DNA of 64,000 bases, taken from assembly GCA_016806645.1 (NCBI GenBank), contig JACSYO010001980.1, positions 2,089,001 to 2,153,000 of the forward strand, given 5' to 3'. Below are positions 34,644 to 46,745 of this stretch, one piece after another. The stretch is from Ophiodon elongatus (Eukaryota > Chordata > Actinopteri > Perciformes > Hexagrammidae). Position 1 is the stretch's first letter; every line of letters starts with the position of its first letter. The position numbers were made by a program, and so were the translations under genes. A model generated the notes under the pieces. That model was not told the DNA's origin. It searched no databases and worked only from the letters and a program-made list of their open reading frames with translations.

Positions 34644-36004
34644 GTGAGGAAGGAATTTTTTTTTGTGTGATTGGTTGTTGTATCTCTAAAGATATGTAGG
34701 AGAGTCTGTTGACCATAACATTATAGAAAATATAAAAAATTAAGCTAAGCAGATTCTGTACACGTAACTCATTCCTGTTTTGTCTTTTCACACTTATTTG
34801 AAAGTTTTAACTTTGACTGGTGATTAAAAGTCGTCATAGCTGTTGAAAATAATGATAAACAAAAGAGAAGAGGTAAACTCAAAATGTTTTGGCCAGAAGT
34901 TATCTTGGCAACCTGATAACTGGACCTGAACGAACTGTTAACGGCCTCTTGAGCAAGGTATTTAATCGCTGCACTTCTGGTAAAGCCGCTCAGGTCTGTA
35001 AACAGAAGTACCCAACACATAACCCCAGTGTACACATTCAGACGTCAGGCCCTCCACTCCCTGAAAAATGCTGAGCAAATATTTATTTCAGGAGAAAAAT
35101 TACGGTTACTTTGTGTCTAAATTATTTTATTTTCCACTTTGTCCACGGAAAAAAAGGCAACAAAAAAAGAGTTATGGTGAACAATGTCATAATTTTGTGT
35201 TGCAGACGTCCTGAGGCTCAAGGCTGTGAGTGTAGGAGTTGTGGTCATCAAGGGCGAGATGACAGGAAGGTACCTGGCTATGAACACAAATGGACGCCTC
35301 TACGGATCGGTAAGTCTTTAAACAAAATGACTACATCTATAGAGCAAACCTGATTTTAAATGGAAACGTTAAATATTATCTTATAGTATGAGGAGCCATT
35401 TCATTGGGGCTACTTTTGTCAACTCACATAATACGTATGAACTTTTCCGTGTCAGTTTAAATTCAATAATTCCTACTTTTTTGTCGTAGTCTAGGTACTT
35501 TTCCACAATTGCAAAACACTGTAAAACCCCTGTGCTAAGTGCAAAGTTTAAATCATCGTGAGCAATAATTGGTCATCGGGAGTATAAAAAAACAGATGAG
35601 TTACATAAGCCATTGAGGAATTGCAGATGTATCATGTAGATTCTGTTTCTATTATTCAGAAGTTTAAACTATTAATTCACTCTATACTATTCTGTTGCTG
35701 TGTGTCGATATCCACACAACCTTTAAAATGACTTTACAGGGAGAATTAGAAGACTTGCAATAAGACCAACTTTCCTCAGCTCTTCTCTTTTCTCCCCTCT
35801 TTATTGTTCTTGCCTCAGCAAACACTGAACGATGAGTGTTACTTCCTGGAGAAGTATGAAGAAAACCACCACAACACATATCGCTCACAGAAGTACAACT
35901 GGTATGTTGGGCTGAAGAAGAACGGCCAACCCAAAGCTGGACCAGACACCCACCAGGGTCAGAAGGCCATCTTTTTCCTGCCACGGCCTGCGGGCAGCAT
36001 GTAA
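34475..36004 (+). CDS. fgf1: Fibroblast growth factor 1 (acidic FGF), complete coding region over three exons
   Basis: FGF1 is a heparan-sulfate-dependent ligand of FGF receptor tyrosine kinases, with a 12-strand beta-trefoil fold, exported without a signal peptide. Exons 34475-34643, 35206-35309 and 35819-36004 join to 459 nt, encoding 152 residues (human FGF1 has 155). Human and fish exon 1 both encode 56 residues, exon 2 is 104 nt as in human, and introns have GT-AG ends (GTGAGG/TTGCAG and GTAAGT/CCTCAG). Recognised blocks: LYCQNGG (29-35), LRILPDGTV (38-46), YLAMNTNGRLYGSQT, EENHHNTY (105-112), GLKKNG (122-127) and GQKAIFFLP (138-146). The LYGSQT-N-EC and VGLKKNG blocks identify FGF1 rather than FGF2. 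Oddities: three residues are missing after SQK relative to human, leaving an FGF2-length loop; the basic patch reads KAGPDTHQGQK where human has KRGPRTHYGQK; the N-terminal KKPK cluster is absent; the third human cysteine (C132) is Pro. Divergent from arhgap26, as in human. Teleosts can carry fgf1a and fgf1b; I lean towards fgf1b by the arhgap26 linkage but cannot prove it. Confidence 0.95.
34644..35205 (+). other. fgf1: fgf1 intron 1
   Basis: 562-bp intron with GTGAGG donor and TTTTGTGTTGCAG acceptor. I see no other element in it apart from AT-rich stretches. Confidence 0.85.
35206..35309 (+). CDS. fgf1: fgf1 coding exon 2
   Basis: 104 nt, the same length as the human exon. It completes the split Asp codon (residue 57) and encodes VLRLKAVSVGVVVIKG...YLAMNTNGRLYGS, the middle trefoil lobe, ending at residue 91 with donor TCG|GTAAGT. 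The GVVVIKG segment resembles FGF2 (GVVSIKG) more than human FGF1, but LYGS at the boundary is FGF1-like. Confidence 0.95.
35310..35818 (+). other. fgf1: fgf1 intron 2
   Basis: 509-bp AT-rich intron. Donor is GTAAGT; the acceptor is preceded by a long pyrimidine tract (CTCTTCTCTTTTCTCCCCTC) and TGCCTCAG. No other feature recognised. Confidence 0.85.
35819..36004 (+). CDS. fgf1: fgf1 coding exon 3 with stop
   Basis: 186 nt including TAA, residues 92-152: QTLNDECYFLEKYEENHHNT, then YRSQKYNWYVGLKKNG, QPKAGPDTHQGQKA and IFFLPRPAGSM. Carries the heparin-binding loop (K124, K125, N126, K130 and K140 retained; A131 and D134 at the positions of human R134 and R137) and the last beta strands. The C-terminus RPAGSM replaces the human PVSSD tail. 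C98 matches the conserved FGF cysteine. Confidence 0.95.
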   Translation, partial: QTLNDECYFLEKYEENHHNTYRSQKYNWYVGLKKNGQPKAGPDTHQGQKAIFFLPRPAGSM

Positions 36005-37335
36005 AACAAGACGGTAGCAGGAACCGTGGACGCACTCACTAAAGTCTTGTTTCGTTGGGCAAAGTATCCCATTTAAAGGTCACTTAAAATCCGTACAATA
36101 GGGCGGTGAAGCCCAAGGCAAATACATAACGCTGCTTTAGCAGTTAGTTCGAGCTCTATTTTAATGTTAAGCAAATTGTTTTGTTCATTCCTCTTGTTTA
36201 TGCAGGGAAAATGTGATTCCAGCTCATGTAAGCAGCCGATTATACTCTATGAGCTAATACCCAGAATACTTTCTGCCTAAAAGCACATATGCACCCTCTC
36301 ACTCCAGACATAAAAATGTGTGCGGTATCAGTGCATGTCAGCTTTGATAAATGGGTGTTCACTTTGAAAGCTAGTATGAAATGCCACTGCTGGGAGACAG
36401 CAACGGGCCGCTTTTACACAGAAATAGTTTTACAATTGATCACGTCTGGCACAAAGGAAACCAACAAGGCAGTAAACATAAAAGGGATGACCATCTGGCG
36501 TTAAAATCCAACTCAAACTTCACAGTGAAGGGAATAATAGTCGTAATGTAAGTATTCCAGCGCTTTGCTTGACGGTATGTCTGGGTGGATGTTTGAATGA
36601 CTGACAATCTTATTAGTAACTATGTTTGATGCCTGTCTTAAAAAGCAATTTCATGAAAGTAGACACATACGCAGAAACACAGAAACAAAACATGAAAACA
36701 GTCTAAACTTTGAAACTGTTGAAAAGTAGCCCCCTTGTTTATGACAGGGTTAGCCAAGACAACAGTGAAACATTTGTATGATTCCATTATCATATTATTA
36801 TCATTATTATGTGTTTGGGTCAGCTGACAGTCTTTTCAAGGAAGATGTGAAAACTTGTTTCAGTAATCAGTAGAGGTTATTATTGAGTTGTATATTTATG
36901 AAAAGAAGGAACTAAAGAAGAATGTAACGTCTTTGTGATACCAAATGCTCAAGTGTGTATTGTTTGAGTTAGAGATGGACGATATAATATTGACCATTTT
37001 ATCCTGGACCACATTAAGTTTCTCTTTAACAAGCAAAATGGCTCAGCATCCCAGCACAACACTTTTTTTCTGTAAACATATTTCTCTTATAGTTGAAACA
37101 CATTTTACTGTAACAATATGCTAGGTTAAATTACTATTGTGGATATTTATTTGTAAAGTTGTATTGCTGATTACATTTTGCTGAATTGTTGTAATGGAAA
37201 TTTGCAAAATAATAATTTATACATGAATGAAGGAAGAAAGTGGTGTTATGATCACCCACCTTTTATGTAAGTAATACATATTGTATTAAGTGTTCTTAAA
37301 TGTATACAATAAAGTCTGCATTATTATCAATAAAA
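36005..37335 (+). other. fgf1: fgf1 3' untranslated region (probable) with poly(A) signals
   Basis: AT-rich, non-coding, on the fgf1 strand. The first strong poly(A) signals are AATAAA at 37308-37313 and CAATAAAAAG at about 37330; another lies near 37398. This gives a 3' UTR of about 1.3 kb. Its later part holds a line (GAGATGGACGATATAATATT, about 36972) resembling the start of a common fish repeat. The 3' end is inferred, not shown. Confidence 0.55.
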
Positions 37336-39710
37336 AGATAAATAATATGTTTGATTTTCTGTAACAATGACTGTTCTACCTAAAACATAAGCATGTGAAT
37401 AAAAGTTTATCATTCACATCTTTAAAGGAACATTTTATGTCCAGCGTCCAATACATGTGCTACTAATGAGCTTGCTGTATGTGCGTGTGTGTGTCTGTTA
37501 ACATCTGTGTTTTTAATAACAAATACTCTCACAGGTGTCTACCAGACACATTCCTCCTCACCACAAACATTATGACTGATGGTGGTTGGCCACAAGATGG
37601 AAGCATTGCTTTAGTTTCGGTGGTGTTCACGCTCACGCTGGCAGCGAGGGCTTCAAAAGTTTATTATCGTGACACATATGGGTCTCGCTGAATCCCAGTA
37701 AAAATAAATCACGAGTTAAAAAAGGTAAATCTAAGAAACCACACAGTTGCTGCCAATAGCAAGTGTTTATCCAGCTGTACTGTGTGTGGGTTATGACAGT
37801 TAACGGACTACACTGTTTCAGCAAATCATCCATTAGTAAATAAAGGAAATGTTTTGTCAATGAAAATCACCAAAAAATGAATTACCAAGACACTGTACGT
37901 TATTTTAAAAGGGGGAGAAAAAATCATCATGTAAAGTTAATCTCTCAGAATAAACTTAATCTCAATTCTGATCCCTGAATGTATTTGATACCTTACTTTT
38001 ATGAGTGTTAGCACGATTTCTAAATAAACCTTTTTTTTTTTTTTTTTTTAATTGAACAAAACTTTAAATGAACAATTACTGTGTGCTGATTAAAACACAT
38101 TAACAAATTTGTAGTTTACATCAGATCAAAGAAACTAGACCAAGAATCTAACTTCACATCCAGAGTCAACTTCCTGTACTTGACAGATTCTTACTCAAGG
38201 TATGAATTACTTCAGCACTTACAAAATATTGATGCCACCTTAAGGACTCATTCTTTTAAGATGTCAGTCAAGTTAATGTATCTAATGTCTTTTAAGAAAA
38301 AAAAGACATATGCACTGGTGTTAGTGAAGACTTGCTGCTTCCCAGCTAAAATGATTGTATAAAGTTGTGCAGTCCAACACGAAGAAAGACCTCCATTCAC
38401 CCCGATCAAGTATTTAACTACATTTTTGGAAGCAATTGCATTCTTCATCTAATCCACATTAATGTGTGGCTGAAACAGAACATGGTCTGAAACGCTGTAA
38501 CAGAGGCCACTGCGCCAGGAAAATAATCCCTGAAACTTAGTTTAAGATGTTTGGGAGGACTAGAGCGGATTCATGGCTCCAACCAGTTCCTTATTATTGT
38601 GGGATTAAAACAGAGTTGGCAGGGAACATTACAGTATGATTCACTTAGAGTGTGGCAAATTCATATTTTAAATTGCGCAATAGTTCTACATTTTACAGTA
38701 TGAGAAATTACTTTCTGATGATCCTTTGTGAATGTCAGATCAGAGCTGGATTATCCTCCTTTCCGTCACGTCGTTAGTTTTTCTGATATATTCTGATAAT
38801 ACTTCTCTGCTGAAGATCTAAATTTGACTTTTTCAAATGTCGGTGAAGTATGAGCACCACATAACTAACTTGACCTGCAATTGTGTCAGCTTAAGTATTA
38901 CAGTATGACTATTTTGTATATTTTGTCTATCGTGTCTATGTAATTTCTGAGGAAAATATAGAACGTTGTTCTCCATTATGTTTATTTGGCAGCTATAGTT
39001 ACTTGTGTAAAATAGTATGTAATCTAAGGATAATTTACTGTAATAACACAAAGTAAGGGGGCCATTCTGCATAATGACTACTTTTTCTTTCGATACTTTT
39101 CGTATATGTTTGGATAATTTGTCTTTACTGTACTCAGGTGTTTAAATGCAGGAATTGTAAGTATTTTTACAGTATAGTATTGATACTTATACATACATTA
39201 GATAAAAGGTCTTAGAAATTCTCCAACAACTGGCCTAAACAGCTTTTAATACCATTATATGATACGATATTTTAATATTTCCTCTCTTCAGTGGTTACAA
39301 ACCAACGAATCTAACCCATTGGAAGAAAAGGAAAAGGAACAAAATTCAACTTTGAGAAGCAACCAATGAGTGATAACATAAAAACCTGTTTTTATCCTTA
39401 GCTTTGCACCTTAGTTTGTCAGTGAATTGGGTATGTATTTAACATATCTTATTTGACTATTGCAAAAAATGAAGCTCCTCATAGAAAATAAAGTATTTTG
39501 AATTGAAGAACGAAGAGAGTAATCTGTCTTCTTTCCCAGAAGCATTTGGTGTGCAACAAACAAACAAAAAGAGGTAGGGCTGTCTTAGTTGAGAACACTG
39601 ACCGGACACATGGCTGTTGGTGGACAAACACTGATTATTTTGCAACCTCTGACCTCTCATTTACTGGACAGTCTCTTGCCTTCCTTCAATCAAGCTATTC
39701 AATGAAGCAG

Positions 39711-39736
39711 CACACACACACACACACACACGCACG

Positions 39737-39771
<35 letters not shown>

Positions 39772-39905
39772 CTGGTTGGCCATTGGCCTGCAGGGCTATG
39801 CAGGGCAGGAAGGGAATCATTCACTGTAAACTGAACAAGGACTGGCTTCCTCTGGGAGTCCCCTAGCCTGACAGCAGCCAAGATCCCTGCAACACAAACC
39901 ACTCT

Positions 39906-39952
<47 letters not shown>

Positions 39953-39959
39953 ACACACA

Positions 39960-39991
<32 letters not shown>
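39711..39991. repeat. Pair of (CA)n microsatellites
   Basis: 39711-39768 (with CG interruptions) and 39910-39991 (with GA interruptions), separated by about 140 bp of unique sequence. Confidence 0.95.
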
Positions 39992-39993
<2 letters not shown>

Positions 39994-40756
39994 CAGCGTA
40001 CACACCCTGGATCTGGGACACATTCTCTCATCTGTTACTCCTCTCTCTTTCCTCAATTTCGTCTTTCTTTACGCTCCCTTCCTGCCCGTCTCTCAATTTC
40101 CAGCCTCCTTTAACCTCCGTCTCTGTCTTATTGCTTTCTCCTCATCATTCTCTCCCACCATTTTCTTTTACCACCTCTACATAGACATACAGTATCACCT
40201 TTTATTTCCCTTTCTTCTTCTTTTTCTTTAAGACGACCGAAATGGAAACAAGTTATCCTTTTACTTTATTGTGTTATCCTCGATACTTTTAAATGAAAAT
40301 GTATTTGTATATGGATCGGGTATATTTATATAGTCAAATAAATCAAATCGAATCCTCTCATCTGAGAAGTTTTCGATCTTGGAGTCTCCAAAAGACCCTG
40401 CCCTGGTTGGGGAACTCCTACTTCCTAAAGATTTTGAAAATGCACTGGTCTCCATTATCTTTCCCAACAAACAACGTTTTAGGATATACAGTGCAATGCT
40501 TATTTAAAGCATACCAAGGCATTTCCAACAGGAGAGCCACTGGGCAAAATCTTATCAAATACTGACTCATTTGTTTCGATAATAAAAAAATCCCTGGCCC
40601 GCTGTGGTTGCTCTGCTCTGCGTTCCTCCTTTACTCTCATCCTGATCTGGTGGCTTCATCATGAAAACAGAGATGCTTTGTCAACGTTACTGTATGCATG
40701 CTATTCCCTTCACCTTTCTCCTTCACACAAGCAACCACTCACACAACACACTCACA

Positions 40757-40758
<2 letters not shown>

Positions 40759-40802
<44 letters not shown>
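40759..40802. repeat. (CA)22 microsatellite
   Basis: Uninterrupted CA run; a short (GA)n lies nearby at 40915-40929. Confidence 0.95.
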
Positions 40803-40805
<3 letters not shown>

Positions 40806-42120
40806 TCGACAGGAAAGGAAATAGGGGATGCATATCCGTCAGCTGATCCAACTGGAAATGCTGACACTGTTCTCCCCATCTGCTACTGCTCTCTGAGACG
40901 AGAGGGGAGGACGGGAGAGAGAGAGAGAGGGGGAGAAAATACGGGGACAGAGAAAGCGAGAGGCAGCATTTTGACAAGCCAGAGAATTGCCCGGATGCTT
41001 GTGGTTGGCCCTACAGCAACTGTTTTCCTGATAGACGATTTGTGCTGGATAGACACATTCTGTGGGGGCTCCAAACATGCAGCTTTCCCTCAGAGTGGGA
41101 GCGAATGGTATTTGTACCAAATAGGCCCTTTAGGATTTAGCCACAGAATATAGCAAAGGGAAACCGACACAGTTGTTCCTGGGATGAAGAAGAAGAGGAG
41201 CTATTACTGTAAAAAAGAAAAGAATGAGTAAGAGGCCTGAGGGATTCATGCGTGTCTCTTTGGTGTGCTACATATTTGACCTCCTTCACATGGCACTCAT
41301 TTGGGTCGTCTCTCTGCTATTTCACGGTGGCGTATGACCGGCTTGCAAGTATGTAAGATGAGAGTTGCAGCACTGTTTTGGCGAAACAAAGCAAAACAAA
41401 ACAATTAGCCAAAAGCAACTGAACGCTTGTTCAGTGCAGTTTCAGGTCTCCAATGTGCTTCGGGGTTGAGTTCATCAAAGCTGCCACATCAGATGCTTTA
41501 TCCACTCACTGACAGGCAGTGGTGCGCTTGTAACCGGAGGAGTGGATATGCCAGTGGCGTTGTAAGGGTAATTTTGTTTCAGTATTTAAGCCCTGAATGT
41601 TTTGATTAGAGCATGTGCAGACAGGGGCTGCAGAAGTTGGAGGATGAATATCAAGGGGCCAACACAATAAAAGGCATATTGACTTTCACTACTACTACTA
41701 CTACTACATATTAGTGTAGGTACAGGCTCAACATAGTTTGACAAAACAAGATAGGTGTTAATTAGTGAGCTCAAGAGAGGTGCTGATGAGAATTTATTTT
41801 AAACATTCGGTCAGAGCCATGCAAGTTGCTGCCTAATAGGCAAAGAAATGATACAATGACAGAGAGGAAAGTGTCCACAGATGGACCTTCATCATCAGAC
41901 TCTACACTTCACAACATTTTGGAAGGATCCCACAAATGTCCTCAAACTGTGAGAGATGGAGGATAATAGATGGGTGATTGTTTCCAAGTCGCACCTCCAC
42001 TCAGCTCCACTCACACACACTATCACACTCCGGTGTCTCACACATTTGGTGTGACTCTAAATCACTGCTTGTGCTTCCTCAAATATGGGAGAACTGTTAT
42101 CCATTGTTTTAGTGAGTAGG

Positions 42121-45100
42121 CACACACACACACACTCACACGCACACACGCACGCGCACACACACACGTACACAAGCACACCTTGTTGAGACCGGAAGCT
42201 GGCCTGTCTTCTCAGCTGTGATGTTACACATACAGAAATACACTCTCACACATAGACCAACTGCAGCGATGACGCCTGTGACGGACAAAAATATCCTGAA
42301 TGGAATATTTAGCGGGGAAGTCATACATCTTACTGCTCCTTTTATCTTGTTAACATTCCGGGAATTTACACTACCGACACTTACAACGCAGCCTGACACC
42401 AAAGAGTATTGCAACACACTCTCATTCATGGACAGAGACACTACGAATAAAGTCAGGGTATTAGTTTCAGCGGCAGCAGATGTCTTGACATATTACTCAG
42501 CATCCCATGGGAAACTCGAGCTTTTGTTCCTTCTGCTGAAAATACCTTTTATTAGAATGTCTTTCAACACATCATGACGTTTTAGACTTCCTGATGACGT
42601 TCAGTACCGAGGAAAGGGACAACATCATGACGTCCAATGAAAGGAAGCAAAAGATTTTCCCGTCAATGAAGTGAACAATGTTGATGATGATGATGAGTAT
42701 TACTACATTCAACAAAAATCTTAACAACATGGGACCAGGATCGCAGAAAAGAATGGGAAAAACTAAATTGAGGTTTCGGTGGGTGGACGTCATTTTCCTG
42801 AGTACATTCAACACAATACTAATATGGAACCCTATTCTATTCATTTGGCTTTCATTCTTGTGAACTTTGATATTTAATATCTTTATATGTCTTCGTGGCC
42901 TGATTCGAGTTGCAACTGCAATTATGTCTTTGAAGACAAATACAATAAACCCCTCTTGAATCTCATTATGATTTATTCTCACATTCAGTCTTACACTTCT
43001 GCTTCTTTGAAGAAATCAATCTTAAAACAAGTGGTCTGAAAGAAGAAACATCCATGTACAAACAGTAGCAAAAAGCCCACTTTTACAAAAAAAAAAGAAA
43101 CAAACAATTAAGGAATTACTGCACTTTTGTCAAGGACATGATAAAATAATATCCTCTTTTCATTTCCCTGGAAGTCGTCATGGAATGATTCTTATTCTGG
43201 CAGTGAATACGTAAGCAAAGCTATTACACCCACTCCTCTCTGCGTCGCTGCCTAGTCTCCTCTCTGGGAAAGAAACGTTCAAGTTTAACCTCTTATCTCT
43301 TCCCTTTCCCCTTCCTGTCATTCAGAACATGAAAATGAAAATAAGTCCAACTGGAGGGAAAATAGATCCCGAAACAAACTTTGAGGCCTATTTATGGCAA
43401 ATGCTTCACATTCCACATATCCCAGATAGCTCATACTGTTTGGTTGCGGCAGTGGCCATGTCATTGCAGGATACTGTGGCTTCCTCTCTCTTTCTTTCTG
43501 TCTTACTCACTACCCCATTTTGTTCTGTCCCCGCTTCCTTTCCTTTCTGTTTTTAGACGACATCCTTTTTTCGTGTGTGCCCAGACGAGAGGAGTAGCTA
43601 TAATTGTTCTCTCCTTCTTAAGAAAGAATGTCTAAAGCAAACCGGCCTTTTGAAGTGGCCCATTGTCTGCTGACCTCAGAAGGTGAGGAGGCGGTGGAGG
43701 GGGAAGAGAGGGAGGGGTGGAAAAGCAGGGACTAATGGAAAGGTGAGCAAATAGGACAGAAGAAGGGAGGGAAGGAGCGAGGAATGACGATAGACAAGAA
43801 AAAAGTTGTGTGTAAAAAGAAAGCCTACTGCCACATTGCTGATTAACACAAGGCCCGTGTTTGCTCTGATAAAGATTCAAAAGTTGTCTTTCTACTTCAA
43901 ACGGACCTCCACTTCAGTGCTCACATTGTTGTGCCAAAACAATTGGTGGTCCAACCTAAAAATTCCATTCATATCAAATTAAATGGGGGAGCCTAATTTT
44001 TCGTGGAGAAAACCCAATTGCTGGATGTATTGCGTTCACTGGCGACTGTTTTACCAGTCCAGGAAGTTCTACTTAGGAAAACTCACAGGGCGGTGGTCGG
44101 AATGGTTGATGGGTGTATAAAGCCCAGCATTTTGCCTCATGAGGCCGGGCGTCATGTCCTGTGGCCCAGTAGGCTTCAAGAACAATTTGATCAGGGAAAG
44201 ACTGTGGTGTTAAACAAATGACCAAGCGCTTCGATCTTTCTTTAGTTGCTTCATGCGGAGAACAAATGATATACGTGGAAAGTGAGCCCTTTGAAACTTT
44301 GCTCATATGTTCATTAAAATGTTTAAAATGTTTAAAAATGTTTTTAAAAAAAGTCTAAAAACGATTTCAAAAGGAAATAGTGTTCAAAAAGACCATTGTT
44401 GTGGTTGATACTGATTTAATTAAAAACAGCTGAAGACAAAATTATGTGAGGAGGAAATTTGCCAAAAAAAGTAAAGAATCTATCAAACATAGTTTCAGGG
44501 CAATTTTCAAATGAATGGAAGCTAGAGATAAATAGTTTCCTCAACTCTGCTGAACATCTTAGAGCAATACAGAAGATTGGTAGAAGCTAAAACAACACCA
44601 TCGCAGCTGAACGGAACTCTGCTCTCGTTTGAGATGAAAGCTCCACGTGATCATGGTTTACAGTGCAACTCCTGGGCCCAGATGGACTGCAGCGCCAGCA
44701 TGGTTTTATATTTGATTTATAAGGGAAGTGCTTCAAGCACACCCTCAACGTTGTTTTACAGCTTTATGCTGCCGTCCAGCGTACCTGCCCCCGGGCTCAG
44801 GGCGCAGTCAGGTCTTAAAGGGACAACAGGAGGTGGGAATCTCTCTTTTTCCAGTTCTTTAGTTATTTTCAATCTACCTCAGTTCTCTCCGCTCCCCTCC
44901 CAGAGATTTTGGCTGTATAATTTTGCTAAAAATGAATGCCAAGAGCTTCTCGCTCAGAATAGCGCGTCTGTTAGTGTAACACAACAGTGGGTGGGTTCGT
45001 CAGCTGTCCAACAACAAGGAGTGAACGGGGCTGAGCTGTAATTCATTTGAGGCAGTTAAGAATGCATGTTGCTTACATATTATTTTCAAAAGTGACTGTA

Positions 45101-46650
45101 CGTTGCATTCATTATTTCCTGATTGTCTTTTAGTGCTACACATTACTCAGAGTATGCTTAAAAAAAACTATCACTGTTTGATTTGTGACATCTGTGAAAG
45201 CATATTGATAATAACAAAAGTTCAGTAATATAACTTAATATTAATTCATCACACTTGTGAATTAACACATCCATTTTTTCAAAGCATACCATATGTTTAT
45301 AAATTGATTTCCTATCACCCTAATTATTTAATAGAGACCGAAAATAAAAATATTTTTTTTCTGTGAACACAGCTGGTGAATGCTTTTTAATAGGTGTCTC
45401 TCAAATCTTGGATATCACCATCTACTCGAGTGCATCAAGCTCAACTGCATAACATTGAGATGTAAAATTGGCACTCGTTGACTGTGATCAAGAAAGCTTC
45501 AAGTTGGAAAAGTAGTGAATAATTACTTGCCATTATCATGACTGACTATAAATGTTTGCAAACAGGAAAACTAGACAAGACACAAAGAACCAGTTTTCCG
45601 TATGGTGGCACATATTTAAAATTATTGTGTGGAACTTTGCGTACGTAAACTATACGAAAGTATCAAAATTAAACAGACTCTGACTTCACTAAAGCTCACA
45701 GTAGATTCCAGTGTAATGAGATTGGGATTTGTTTAGCGTTTGCTCAGTTCTGAGATCAATAGGTAATCTGTGTTTATTCTGATGGACTGAATTCACCTTT
45801 TCACAAATAAGAGTGCTCAGAGCTCACACATAAAAACACAAGAATGTAGATAACAAACGGCCATTAAATATTTAATCTAGTTTACACAGATTTCCATTTA
45901 AGGAAACACCACTCAGATGAGGAGTTTGTAAAATTGTTTTTGGCAGTGGTCTCCAAATGTCTGGGCAAAACTTCCAATCCAAAGCCAAAGAAAACACCAT
46001 TTTGAGCTGATTAATTGAATGTAAGTCTAATTCACTCTCTTTTTAGCTTTCTACTAACCCTGAGGGAAACATTTGGTTCTGTAGCTGCTAAAGGTTTCAC
46101 TGTTCACCAGCTAGTTACCAACTTTGCCTTCTTTTAGTGTTGTTTGTAACAGGGCAGGTAGCGAGTTCAATCGGTTTTAGGAGCTTTTTGTTTGAGAACA
46201 TCGGCAGACCGAGTCTGAAAACAATGCTGATGAGACTGAACCAAAACAATGAGCTCAAAGATGCTAAAAGGCTTCATGATATGAAGGAACTGCAAATTTG
46301 GATGACAGTTATCTGTGGGTTCGTCACTCAATTACACAAAGTAATTTGATCCATTGTTGAAATAAAGGTATTGATTATAGCAGCTTTAAAATTATGAAGA
46401 GATCATGGTTTTTGATCCCATCTTGCCTCAAGTAAACGTTGACCAGGATCAGTCCTTACCCTGAATAAAGTGCTATGACACTTGCCTTGACATAATCGAA
46501 AAACAGTTTGCTTGTTATGCTCTTTAGAAAGCAAGATGCAATACGTTTTATGCATTTGCTACTACAAATTGTTTGTATATTATAGTTTTTAGGAGTCCTG
46601 GTTACACTGTGATGCATACTTAATGTGCATGTAGTCACAAACACACAATT
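42121..46650. other. Non-coding region, no gene recognised
   Basis: (CA)n with CG interruptions at 42121-42170, three TGACGT half-CREs within 60 bp (42575-42632), (GAT)4 at about 42680, and a triple AAAATGTTT run at 44315-44345. A 154-codon plus-strand open frame at 44577-45041 resembles no protein family I know and is treated as chance. Confidence 0.6.
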
Positions 46651-46651
46651 A

Positions 46652-46652
<1 letters not shown>

Positions 46653-46742
<90 letters not shown>
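46653..46742. repeat. (TG)45 microsatellite
   Basis: Uninterrupted TG run of about 90 bp. Confidence 0.97.

Positions 46743-46745
<3 letters not shown>

Larger units (their letters stand above)
37336..42120. other. Non-coding region downstream of fgf1
   Basis: No exon or RNA gene recognised. AT-rich, with poly(T) at 38031-38049, a fragment reminiscent of an AAGTACTT repeat near 39125-39215, (CA)n tracts at 39711-39768, 39910-39991 and 40759-40802, and (ACT)7 at about 41688-41707. Confidence 0.6.

Noticed and set aside
40698..41153. 151-codon open frame with a Thr-His run
   Set aside because: It is created by reading through the (CA)22 microsatellite and purine-rich flank.
44577..45041. 154-codon open frame, the longest in the window
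   Set aside because: No recognisable domain, no homologue I know, and no splice or promoter context. Length is within chance for 64 kb on six frames.
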